Source of the DNA: Desulfobacterales bacterium
GTDB lineage: Bacteria > Desulfobacterota > Desulfobacteria > Desulfobacterales > RPRI01
Assembly: GCA_030689795.1 (NCBI GenBank)
Contig: JAUYEO010000094.1
Location: 1 to 12,377, forward strand
Length of the DNA: 12,377 bases
Direction: 5' to 3'
Below the pieces are notes generated by a model, which had not been told where the DNA came from, did no database searches, and saw only the letters and a program-made list of their open reading frames with translations. Of the stretch, positions 1 to 7,049 are shown piece after piece (position 1 is the stretch's first letter; every line of letters starts with the position of its first letter). The translations under genes were made by a program, and so were the position numbers.

Positions 1-163
1 GGGCGTTAGCCCGAGTTCTTGTGATTTAGCGAAGTGACTTAAAAATCCCCAAAAAGCTCATTAAGTGAGCATATTTCGACTTTTTACGAGTTCATCAACG
101 CTCTCATATTGATAAAGACAGTTTTGACTTGACCGGGCGGCGTTTGGTGTTATTTATGATCAT
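1..163. other. Intergenic leader region upstream of the AsmA-like gene
   Basis: No gene is visible here. Bases 1-12 form GGGC-GTTA-GCCC and probably continue off the left edge as a longer stem. A second small hairpin, GCTCA-TTAAG-TGAGC, lies at 56-70. Bases 78-97 hold a 20-mer that recurs with three changes at 7788-7807. TTGACT or TTGACC at 124-134 with AT-rich sequence at 150-160 could be a promoter for the downstream gene, but the spacing is not ideal. Confidence 0.5.
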
Positions 164-3100
164 ATGAAATTCATCAAAAAAATTTTATTCTGGTCATCAT
201 TTTGCGCTGGATTATTAATAATCCTCTTATTGACTCTCTACCTTTTACTTCCAAAATTTATAAACGAAGAATATCTTAAAGCCGGAATAGCCGGCTACGT
301 ATCCGAAAAAACAGGATTTAAAATCAGCCTCCAGAATGTCGACGTGATGTTCTTTCCGCGCCTGCATGCACAGATCCGCAACGCAAGCCTTTCGGTCCCT
401 GAGAAATTTGCCGTAAACATAAATTTAATAAGAGCGTATCCCGAAATCCGGCCTTTATTTAAAGGAGAGGTGAAGGTAAACAAGCTTTATCTTGACGCTC
501 CCCGCATAAAAATATTCATGCCTGAAAAAGTGTCTGAAGAGACTGAATTATTTAAAAATATTACTTTTCAGAAGATTGAAAATGAACTCAAAGTTCTACT
601 TGAACATCAATTGCTGAGAGAAACAGATATTGCTGTTCAGATCAGAAACGCAGGAATAGATCTTTATACCGGAAACCGCCGTTCTTTCCTATTTGATGGG
701 ATATCGTTACATTTATGGTTAAAGCCGGGCCGTATTAAAATAGCATTGACCGGCAAATCAAATATCTGTGAAAAGATATCGTTTGCCGGGCAATTTCTTC
801 CCGATAGTTCGACCGGCGAAGGGCGTATTGAATTGCTGAAGCTAAACCCCGGGCCTCTTTTTGATTATTATTTCCCCGGTTCCGGTTTAAAGCTCAATGA
901 TTCGCAAGCAACAATAAAAGCAAATTTTAATAAGGAAGGGTTTTTAAAGTTTTCTTCAAACTTCGAAGGAGAAATCCCTCTTCTTTCATTTCAGAGAAAT
1001 GCTGAAAATTTAATTATCAACGCAAGATCATTCTCCGGCATTATAAACGCCGATAAAGATAAAACCATCATTACCATAAGGAAGCTCGATCTTATTAACC
1101 CGGAATTGAGTCTTGCCGGAAATATTTTCACGAGCAAATCCCTTTCCCTGGTAAAATTTGATCTGGACGGAACAAATGTCGATATACATACAACCAGGAA
1201 GGCCGCCCTTTTCTTTGAAGGGAATTCAGGCACTGCTAAAGATATCTTCGATATCATAAAAGGCGGGAAGGCGCCTTTCATCAACATAATCGCCAAAGCG
1301 CAGTCGCTATCAGAGCTGGGAAATATTGAAAATATATCGATCAAAGGAAATATTCTTGACGGGAAAATCACAGTCCCGGAGCCGGCTCTTGAACTTGAAA
1401 GCGTCAAAGGGGATGTGACGGTTTCACTTGGTATTCTTGAGGGAAAAAACCTTGAAGGCCGTCTCGGGAATTCCACTGCAAAACAGGGTGTGCTGAAACT
1501 TGGCTTATCGGATGACAGCGATCTCTTCTATCTGGACACGTACATCCATGCCGATCTTTCACGGCTGCCTTCCGTTCTTGAGCAGGTTGTGGAAGATAAA
1601 ACTTTTCTGCATGAGCTTTCCTTAATCAAAAAATGCGAGGGCCAGGCGGACGGGAAATTAACCATAAATGACAGCGGAGGCTTGACTCATGTCAAGGTGG
1701 ATGTTTCCAGATTTAACCTGCGGGCCATGTACGAAAGATTCCCGGCCCCGGTCGCAGTCAGCGGTGAAAAATTTTTCCTAGACGATTCGATGATTTATTT
1801 CAAACTTGCAAATGCTCTCTGCGGTAAATCTTCAATCGCGAACCTGTCGGCCGGATTCAGGCACGACAAAGATAATTCTTTTAAAATTTTATCTGAGAAA
1901 TCGAGAATCCGAGCAAAAGAGATCAATCCGTTTATTCTCTCTTTTCAAAGCGCCAAAACAGCCTTGAAAAATATTTCATTCCCCGGGGGCACGATAAACC
2001 TGAATAATCTTGAGTTAAACGGGCCCCTTTTTGCACCGCAAGCATGGAGCTTAAGTACTTCCGGTAAAATAGAAAATCTGATTATAGATTATGATGATCT
2101 TTTCAGGGAGCCTGTTACAATAACAAGCCTGACATTTAAAACTCCCGAAAAAAAACCTCAGAAACGACTCATGGAAAGCAGGGTCGTAATAGAAGAATGC
2201 AGAATAGCATCCGGTAAGAGCAATATAGCCTTTAATGGAAACGCTGTTTTGTCAAAGGAAAAATTGCAGCTTGATATGAATGCTACAGCCGATTTTCTGG
2301 AATGGTCAAGCATCAAGGAGTTTGCAGATAACAAATTATTTCAAACAGGCGGTGATAAAAAGAGTTCCGCGGATTCCTTTCTTTCAGGAATAATAAAGGC
2401 AAAAGTAAAATATCTAAAATACGGGAATCTGACATTGAGCCCTGTTCATGCCGATATAACTCTTGGTGCGGAAAATATTTCCATTGGGCTGGTTGACGCG
2501 GATCTTTGCGGTGTTTCGCTTACCGGAATCATTGAAACATCCCGAAATAAATTCGACTTCAGGATATTTCCCTTTACCCGTGATGAAAAACTCGATTCTT
2601 CCATCAATTGCTTTTTTAACAAGAGGCAGGTGGCAACCGGTTCTTTCAGTTTAGACGGCGAAATATTTACAAAGGGTAAAGGAGCTGAAATCACAGGACT
2701 GCTTAACGGAACACTTGATTTAAAAGCAAAGGAAGGAAGAATATATCAACTCGGGTTTTTGTCAAAAATATTTGCCCTCCTGAATTTAACCGAAATTTTC
2801 AGGGGCAAAATCCCTGACCTTGTCGGCGAAGGCTTTGCCTATAACTCAATAACTGCGTCCGGAAAACTGGAAAAGGGTAATTTTGTTATTACCGGATTTG
2901 TTATCGACGGCGCTTCGATGGCAATAGTCTGCACCGGCAATATCGATCTTAATCACGAGAGTATCGACCTTGTCGTTCTGATCTCTCCGTTTAAAACCGT
3001 CGATCTCATTATTAAATATATTCCTCTCGTCAACCGGATCCTGGACGGCAACATAATATCAATTCCGTTCAGGGTCACAGGAAAGCTGGAAGATCCCGAC

Positions 3101-3205
3101 GTTATCCCTCTTTCACCGACGGCGATCGGTTCCGGGTTACTGAAAATGCTGCAAAGAACAATTGAGCTTCCGATCAAAATAATGCAACCACTATCCGGTA
3201 ATTAA
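164..3205 (+). CDS. AsmA-family (YhdP/TamB-like) envelope protein
   Basis: This 1013-residue protein has one N-terminal membrane anchor (about residues 8-31) followed by a very long beta-rich periplasmic region. Just after the anchor comes an AsmA-type N-terminal segment (about 35-80). Residues of roughly 845-985 match the AsmA C-terminal domain style: a GTLDLKAKEGRI segment, then FALLNLTEIFRG, a GEGFAYNSI segment and the ISPFKTVDLIIKYIPLVNRIL stretch. AsmA/YhdP/TamB proteins are inner-membrane-anchored bridges implicated in moving phospholipids to the outer membrane; this role is inferred from the family. The ATG at 164 has no recognisable Shine-Dalgarno sequence, but no better in-frame start exists. 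The gene converges on the MurJ-family gene and shares its stop-codon TTAA. The family call is firm; the subfamily is less so. Confidence 0.85.
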   Translation: MKFIKKILFWSSFCAGLLIILLLTLYLLLPKFINEEYLKAGIAGYVSEKTGFKISLQNVDVMFFPRLHAQIRNASLSVPEKFAVNINLIRAYPEIRPLFKGEVKVNKLYLDAPRIKIFMPEKVSEETELFKNITFQKIENELKVLLEHQLLRETDIAVQIRNAGIDLYTGNRRSFLFDGISLHLWLKPGRIKIALTGKSNICEKISFAGQFLPDSSTGEGRIELLKLNPGPLFDYYFPGSGLKLNDSQATIKANFNKEGFLKFSSNFEGEIPLLSFQRNAENLIINARSFSGIINADKDKTIITIRKLDLINPELSLAGNIFTSKSLSLVKFDLDGTNVDIHTTRKAALFFEGNSGTAKDIFDIIKGGKAPFINIIAKAQSLSELGNIENISIKGNILDGKITVPEPALELESVKGDVTVSLGILEGKNLEGRLGNSTAKQGVLKLGLSDDSDLFYLDTYIHADLSRLPSVLEQVVEDKTFLHELSLIKKCEGQADGKLTINDSGGLTHVKVDVSRFNLRAMYERFPAPVAVSGEKFFLDDSMIYFKLANALCGKSSIANLSAGFRHDKDNSFKILSEKSRIRAKEINPFILSFQSAKTALKNISFPGGTINLNNLELNGPLFAPQAWSLSTSGKIENLIIDYDDLFREPVTITSLTFKTPEKKPQKRLMESRVVIEECRIASGKSNIAFNGNAVLSKEKLQLDMNATADFLEWSSIKEFADNKLFQTGGDKKSSADSFLSGIIKAKVKYLKYGNLTLSPVHADITLGAENISIGLVDADLCGVSLTGIIETSRNKFDFRIFPFTRDEKLDSSINCFFNKRQVATGSFSLDGEIFTKGKGAEITGLLNGTLDLKAKEGRIYQLGFLSKIFALLNLTEIFRGKIPDLVGEGFAYNSITASGKLEKGNFVITGFVIDGASMAIVCTGNIDLNHESIDLVVLISPFKTVDLIIKYIPLVNRILDGNIISIPFRVTGKLEDPDVIPLSPTAIGSGLLKMLQRTIELPIKIMQPLSGN

Positions 3206-4779
3206 AAAAACTTTATTTTTTTCAGCCTGCCCGCAAGCCTGTTCGCAATATCCGTTATCTCTTTTATCCTGAAGATATAGCCTGCAGAAATAAATGCGAC
3301 TGCAAACAAGGCGGAAAGAAACGCTGCCATTAAAACGCTGCCTGAAAAAGCAGTAACATCAAAACCATCTAAAAACTTTCCCTTAAACCACTCGAGCAGA
3401 ACTCCCATTACAGCGCTGAGCAGACATATTTTCACGAAGAACAGATATACCCCTCTGCTGTAAACGTTCCTGCTTCGTTTATTCCACAGAGCATACAGAA
3501 TGACAACCTGGACAAATGCGGAAAGAGAGAGTGCAAGAGCTATGCCGTTTACCCCCATAACCTCCATCCCGTAATAGTAAAGGGGTACGCTGACAAGTAC
3601 CGCCATGGTTCCGAAAACCGCAGGAAAGAGGGTGTTCTGCATCGCATAAAACCCCCTGACAACAACCGTCTGGGCCGCAAATGCAAAAGTGCCTGCAAGA
3701 AGAAAGACAAGAATTCCGGAAGTCAGTTCCGTTGCGGCGGCATCAAACCTTCCTCTTTGAAATATGATCAGAACAATCTCATGCCTCAGCACCATTGCAA
3801 GCACTGAAAAAGGCACAACCGCAGAAAGCCCGCGCAAAGTGTCGTTGAGCAGGCGGTTCATCTCTTCCAGCTTGTTTTCAGCCGCAAGGCGCGCCATGAA
3901 GGGATATGCGGCCGTTCCAACAGCCTGGCCGAACAAACCGACCATGATAAACATTATCCTGAGGCCATAATTGAGCGCTGCGATACTTCCACTTGGCATG
4001 AAGCTGCCGAAGAATTTTAAAAAAAATTCGGTTGAAAATGTCATCGTCAGTCCGAACATAAGCGGCAATGTCAAAAATACATACTTCTTGAAATCCGGAT
4101 GCCTGAAATCAAAAGAAATTTTGTATTTCATTCCGGCTTTCTTTGCGCCTATGTATTGCAGGACAAAATTTCCGATAAAAGCCCCTCCTAGAACCCCCCA
4201 TGAAAAAGCTTCCATGCCTATGCAGGGGCCGAGAAGCATGCCGCCTGCGATAATCCCTATGTTATATAAAAGGGGAGCCAGTGCAGGAACAAAGAACCTC
4301 TCCTTTGCAAACTGGACAGCCATAAAAAGACCGCCTGAAAAAAAGAAAAACTGGGCCGGAAGAATTATCCTTGTCATCCTGACAGCTTTTGAAAATATTA
4401 CTGGATCTCTCAGCCCCGGCGCTATTGCAGAAACAAGTTTCGGTGCAAAAGCAACGGCTGCAAGTATAAACAAAATCAGAATCGCTCCAAAGCATGTCAT
4501 GATCAGCGAAAAAACACGCCAGCCTTCCTCTTCGTCTCTATTAGCCAGATAACCTGAAAAAATGGGTATAAAAGTTATTGAAAGAAAACCGCTTGCGGCA
4601 ACATGATTCAGTATTTCAGGAACAACAAACGCAATCTGATAAGCATCAACGTCTCCGCCCGCTCCTCCGGCAAAGGCAATCGCCATTTCCCTGAAAAGGC
4701 CTATTACGCGGCTTAAAAAAACCGACACCATCATAATGGCCGAAGCGACCCCGATTTTTTTATAAAGACCTGGAGACAT
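3202..4779 (-). CDS. murJ: MurJ/MviN-family polyprenyl-linked lipid flippase
   Basis: This is a 525-residue polytopic membrane protein of the MOP superfamily, the usual length for MurJ (about 14 helices). MurJ flips lipid II across the inner membrane for peptidoglycan synthesis. Family signatures are visible: SRVIGLFRE at 23-31, DAYQIAF at 45-51, IIFQRGRFDAAAT at 338-350 and RGFYAMQNTLFP at 375-386. Arginines matching E. coli R18, R24 and R270 are present (R24, R30, R274), as is D39 (D45). However, the motif normally reading PNLLRRxFAEG is here PEILNHVAASG, so R52 and E57 are replaced by N58 and S63, and D269 and E273 are also changed. It may therefore be a divergent paralogue with another lipid-linked substrate. 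The start lacks a strong Shine-Dalgarno site (only a weak GGACGGG about 11 bases upstream). The C-terminus is Lys/Phe-rich, ending KKIKFF. Confidence 0.85.
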   Translation of the reverse strand: MSPGLYKKIGVASAIMMVSVFLSRVIGLFREMAIAFAGGAGGDVDAYQIAFVVPEILNHVAASGFLSITFIPIFSGYLANRDEEEGWRVFSLIMTCFGAILILFILAAVAFAPKLVSAIAPGLRDPVIFSKAVRMTRIILPAQFFFFSGGLFMAVQFAKERFFVPALAPLLYNIGIIAGGMLLGPCIGMEAFSWGVLGGAFIGNFVLQYIGAKKAGMKYKISFDFRHPDFKKYVFLTLPLMFGLTMTFSTEFFLKFFGSFMPSGSIAALNYGLRIMFIMVGLFGQAVGTAAYPFMARLAAENKLEEMNRLLNDTLRGLSAVVPFSVLAMVLRHEIVLIIFQRGRFDAAATELTSGILVFLLAGTFAFAAQTVVVRGFYAMQNTLFPAVFGTMAVLVSVPLYYYGMEVMGVNGIALALSLSAFVQVVILYALWNKRSRNVYSRGVYLFFVKICLLSAVMGVLLEWFKGKFLDGFDVTAFSGSVLMAAFLSALFAVAFISAGYIFRIKEITDIANRLAGRLKKIKFF

Positions 4780-4825
4780 GATTTATTAAACCCGTCCATG
4801 ATACGATTTGAAAATTGAAGATTCC

Positions 4826-4873
4826 CCAGCCGCAAGTCCGCCCGCCATACTGATTGGCGGGACCTTCGGCTGG
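4826..4873. repeat. Long imperfect stem-loop
   Basis: The inner arms CCCGCCA (4841-4847) and TGGCGGG (4855-4861) pair perfectly around a 7-base loop. The outer arms CCAGCCG (4826-4832) and CGGCTGG (4867-4873) also pair, with a small asymmetric bulge between. No T-run follows on either strand, so it is not a classic terminator. It could be a REP-type intergenic palindrome or an RNA structure in a 5' leader of the MurJ-family gene. Confidence 0.6.
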
Positions 4874-5017
4874 TAATGCGATAGCTGTTTCGGTTCAAAT
4901 AAATAAAGTTGATCTGTTATATCCAGGATGTTGCCATACCATAAAATCAGGCAAAAAAACAAAATATGTTTATACCTGAAAGACGGCTTCAAGTTTTAAA
5001 CTTGCAACAATAATTAA

Positions 5018-5023
5018 TATAAT
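5018..5023 (+). promoter_or_regulatory. Candidate -10 box for the ytxG-ytxH-like operon
   Basis: A perfect TATAAT lies 41 bases before the chosen start at 5065. No convincing -35 hexamer sits 16-18 bases upstream; that position falls in the CAAGTTTTAAACTTG palindrome (4990-5004), which could be an activator or repressor site. Confidence 0.4.
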
Positions 5024-5064
5024 GTAATTTAAACATGACGTATCTGTTTAAAGAAGGAGGTTTT

Positions 5065-5475
5065 ATGCCTGACCAATACTTGCCAACCATACTCGGCATC
5101 GGGATTATCGTCGTTGCCATAACTTTTCTTGTGGCTGTTTTTCTTCTCATATACTCTTTCATTCAGATAAAAAAAGCCGCGACCGCTTTGACCGATTTTC
5201 TTGCGGCAACCGACCTGAAAATAAACCCTGTGCTTAAAGAAGCCGAAGAAACATTAAAAAGTATAAGGACTGTTTGTGATGATATCGGTTCCGCCACATC
5301 AAACATCAGAAATATATCCGGCACCCTTTCCGATGTGGCACTCCAGGTCAGGACATTCGGATTATTGACGGAAGACCTGCAGAACCGGCTCGCAGTCAGA
5401 ATAACGGGCCTGAAAGCAGGAATAAAGGCGGCTCTCGGTGTGCTGCTCAATCAGGAAAACAAAGGAGGGGTATAA
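5065..5475 (+). CDS. DUF948-type (YtxG-like) membrane-anchored protein
   Basis: This is a 136-residue protein with one N-terminal membrane helix (about residues 9-32), then a polar, helix-forming region with heptad-like spacing (about 36-115). This matches the architecture of DUF948/YtxG-type proteins, whose function is unknown. I chose the ATG at 5065 because AAGGAGG at 5054-5060 sits just before it. An upstream in-frame ATG at 5035 would put that ribosome site inside the coding region. The next gene begins one base after this stop codon and its ribosome site lies inside this gene's last codons, so the pair is surely co-transcribed. The partner is a YtxH-type protein, the same pairing as the Bacillus ytxG-ytxH operon, which supports the call. 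Confidence 0.7.
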   Translation: MPDQYLPTILGIGIIVVAITFLVAVFLLIYSFIQIKKAATALTDFLAATDLKINPVLKEAEETLKSIRTVCDDIGSATSNIRNISGTLSDVALQVRTFGLLTEDLQNRLAVRITGLKAGIKAALGVLLNQENKGGV

Positions 5476-5476
5476 T

Positions 5477-5740
5477 ATGGATGACAGAGGTTACGACACA
5501 GGATCTTTGGTCGCTTCATTTCTTTTGGGAGGCATAGTCGGCGCAGGAATCGCCATTTTGCTTGCCCCTCAGTCCGGACGTGAAACACGGGAAAAAATAA
5601 AAGAGTTTGCGGAAACGGTAAAAGAAAAGATGGCTTCTTCCGTCGAAAGTGCAAAAGATATCCTGGAAGAAAAAAAATCCGTTCTTTCAGCCGTAGTTGA
5701 GGCAGGGAAAGAGGCATACAATAAGGAAGTAAATAAATAA
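5477..5740 (+). CDS. YtxH-domain protein
   Basis: This is an 87-residue protein. Residues 9-28 form a glycine-rich membrane segment, followed directly by the YtxH signature LLAPQSGRETREKI (about 28-41) and an amphipathic, Lys/Glu-rich helix to the C-terminus. YtxH-type proteins are small, often general-stress-associated, and of unknown biochemical role. The start at 5477 is set by AAAGGAGGGG at 5461-5470; an upstream ATG at 5438 would overlap the preceding gene in another frame and lacks such a site. The gene is translationally adjacent to the YtxG-like gene. Its TAA stop abuts, with no gap, the stop codon of the convergent DUF3795 gene. Confidence 0.85.
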   Translation: MDDRGYDTGSLVASFLLGGIVGAGIAILLAPQSGRETREKIKEFAETVKEKMASSVESAKDILEEKKSVLSAVVEAGKEAYNKEVNK

Positions 5741-6106
5741 TCAGTCGGAATCGACCGGAATGCCGCATTTATTGCACCGCTTTGCACCCCTGAATAGTTT
5801 ATGCCCGCAGCCGGGGCAAAGGTACCGGACTTCTTCATCCTCAATCCATTTTTCTGTTCCATGCTCCCGCCAGTAGGGAACAGATCTTAATATAACCTTT
5901 TTCCCTACGGGCATCGGGAAATTATCAATCTGCTTGCAGGGAAAATCGTCGCATTTATTGCATCCTTCATACCCCCTGCCCTGAACGCAATCCCTTATCC
6001 CGCATATCCTGCAAAATATGGATTTCCTGTCCGGATCTCCTTTTTTTATCTTTCGGAGTTTGACGGTACCGAATAAAAACATACCATCAAAAAAAACCGT
6101 TGACAA
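5741..6106 (-). CDS. DUF3795-like zinc-binding protein, probably N-truncated
   Basis: This frame encodes up to 121 residues with two cysteine clusters. The first is C32, C35, C40, C49, C52 and C57, including the DUF3795-like CxxCDDFPC. The second is a zinc-ribbon pair, CPGC (97-100) and CNKC (111-114), followed by an acidic end. DUF3795 proteins are presumed metal-binding and uncharacterised. Members usually have an additional N-terminal cysteine cluster, which is absent here. The longest reading begins with TTG at 6106, two codons after an in-frame TAG, and has no clear ribosome site; the next start is ATG at 6082, also without one. The 5' end overlaps the -35 box of the promoter reading the other way. 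It could be a shortened working gene or a decaying remnant. Confidence 0.65.
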   Translation of the reverse strand: MSTVFFDGMFLFGTVKLRKIKKGDPDRKSIFCRICGIRDCVQGRGYEGCNKCDDFPCKQIDNFPMPVGKKVILRSVPYWREHGTEKWIEDEEVRYLCPGCGHKLFRGAKRCNKCGIPVDSD

Positions 6107-6129
6107 ATCCTAATGCGATTCACTATTAT
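6100..6129 (+). promoter_or_regulatory. Strong sigma70-type promoter
   Basis: A consensus -35 TTGACA (6100-6105) and a near-consensus -10 TATTAT (6124-6129) are separated by 18 bases. It reads towards the small membrane-protein gene at 6190, giving a leader of about 50 bases. This is the best promoter match I see in the window. Confidence 0.7.
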
Positions 6130-6146
6130 AAGTTAGCGTTCACTTA
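6129..6146. promoter_or_regulatory. Candidate TetR-family operator
   Basis: TAAGTTAGCGTTCACTTA is an imperfect palindrome: 14 of 18 positions are symmetric, with 5-base perfect outer arms. It begins at the last base of the -10 box and covers the likely transcription start, the classic position for a TetR-type repressor site. The adjacent regulator gene at 6410-7009 is the natural candidate to bind it; that link is inference. Confidence 0.5.
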
Positions 6147-6189
6147 CATTACTATATTATTTATATCATGCCGCAAAAGGATTATATTC

Positions 6190-6333
6190 ATGCCTGAAGA
6201 ACAAACAAACGGGGAGTCGGGTTCAAAGAGCCGAATCGGGAAATATTTACGATGGTTTCTCGTCAGCGTGACATTGATTGCCATCATTTATACGGTTATA
6301 ATGGCAACCATGAAAAAATTCGGAGGAGCATAA
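6190..6333 (+). CDS. Small single-pass membrane protein (47 residues)
   Basis: I do not recognise a family. The protein has a polar N-terminal tail (residues 1-17, Glu/Ser/Lys-rich), one hydrophobic helix (about 20-41) and a short basic end, KKFGGA. I chose ATG 6190 because AAAAGGA precedes it by 8 bases and a strong promoter lies just upstream; a longer frame from 6100 would begin inside that promoter. The promoter overlaps a TetR-like palindrome and a TetR gene faces this gene, suggesting it is the regulated target. A signalling, stress or transporter-accessory role is possible, but the sequence does not decide it. Confidence 0.6.
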   Translation: MPEEQTNGESGSKSRIGKYLRWFLVSVTLIAIIYTVIMATMKKFGGA

Positions 6334-6409
6334 GGGGCCGGTCACAGCATTTCAATGTTACGGTTATTTTTGAACGACGGCTTAAGCTTCTCTGCCCGAT
6401 ATATAAACA

Positions 6410-7009
6410 TCAATGCCGGATCACCATCCGGCGGAAAACTTTCCATAACGCGTCGTATCTTTCAGTCAGGTCGAAGCTGTAATTGCTCAAAGCCCAGGTA
6501 TTGACAAGCCCCTGGATCATTCCGAATAAAAGAAGCGCTGTTGCTTCGGGGTCAATATCTTCCCTTATCACTCCGGCTTTAATTCCATTATCCAGTAATC
6601 CACCGAAACGCTTAAGGTAATCCTGGATACTATCATATACCTGTTTGTTTAACTTCCTGTCTCCGAAGCTGATAATCTCGGCAATAACCTGAAACGAAAC
6701 CCCCCGTTTCTGCTCAATTTTGGAGAGATGGCTTCTTAGTATCCCGCCAATATTATCCGGATATGAAAGATCGCTGCTTACCGCTGTATCAATGTCCTGC
6801 ATCAGGCTTTCGGTGATATGACTGGCAAGAAAGGAGAGAATCTCCTTCTTGTTGCGAAAGTGACGGTAGATGGCAGCTTCAGAGATTTTAACCTCCTTTG
6901 CTATGTTGTTTACCGTAACATGCTCGCTGCCTTTCTTGTAAATAAGTTTCCTTGCGGCTTCAATTATCTCTCTTTTTCTTATTTCAGTACTTTTACGTGC
7001 ACGGGGCAT
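6410..7009 (-). CDS. TetR/AcrR-family transcriptional regulator
   Basis: This is a 199-residue protein of standard TetR length. An N-terminal helix-turn-helix is clear at about residues 28-53: VTVNNIAKEVKISEAAIYRHF, followed by the family's NKKEIL. The C-terminal two thirds is the helical ligand-binding and dimerisation domain, including a GMIQGLVNTWALS helix near residue 170. TetR proteins usually repress until a small ligand binds. The start is supported by AGAGAGGAA before ATG 7009. Only 40 bases separate it from the upstream DUF3617 gene, so both may share a transcript. It converges on the small membrane-protein gene, whose promoter carries a palindrome of suitable form. Confidence 0.9.
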   Translation of the reverse strand: MPRARKSTEIRKREIIEAARKLIYKKGSEHVTVNNIAKEVKISEAAIYRHFRNKKEILSFLASHITESLMQDIDTAVSSDLSYPDNIGGILRSHLSKIEQKRGVSFQVIAEIISFGDRKLNKQVYDSIQDYLKRFGGLLDNGIKAGVIREDIDPEATALLLFGMIQGLVNTWALSNYSFDLTERYDALWKVFRRMVIRH

Positions 7010-7049
7010 TTGAGTTCCTCTCTATCTGGCGCAAACAAACAATAAACGG

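Larger units (their letters stand above)
4780..5064. other. Divergent intergenic spacer (murJ-like / ytxG-like)
   Basis: This stretch separates two divergent transcription units. It contains a long imperfect stem-loop (4826-4873), a 15-base palindrome CAAGTTTTAAACTTG (4990-5004) and a consensus TATAAT -10 box (5018-5023). A 68-codon minus-strand frame (4786-4992) starts at TTG without a ribosome site and reads through the stem-loop, so I do not call it a gene. Confidence 0.55.

Noticed and set aside
991..1476. 161-codon minus-strand ORF
   Set aside because: Shadow of the AsmA-like gene, with no independent support.
3971..4552. 193-codon plus-strand ORF
   Set aside because: It is antisense to the MurJ-family gene and lacks a ribosome site or recognisable domain.
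4786..4992. 68-codon minus-strand ORF just upstream of the MurJ-family gene
   Set aside because: It starts at TTG without a ribosome site, and its C-terminal third is a translation of the imperfect hairpin; no family resemblance.
6252..6482. 76-codon plus-strand ORF overlapping the small membrane-protein gene
   Set aside because: Basic, low-complexity translation without a ribosome site; it overlaps both the small gene and the TetR gene end.
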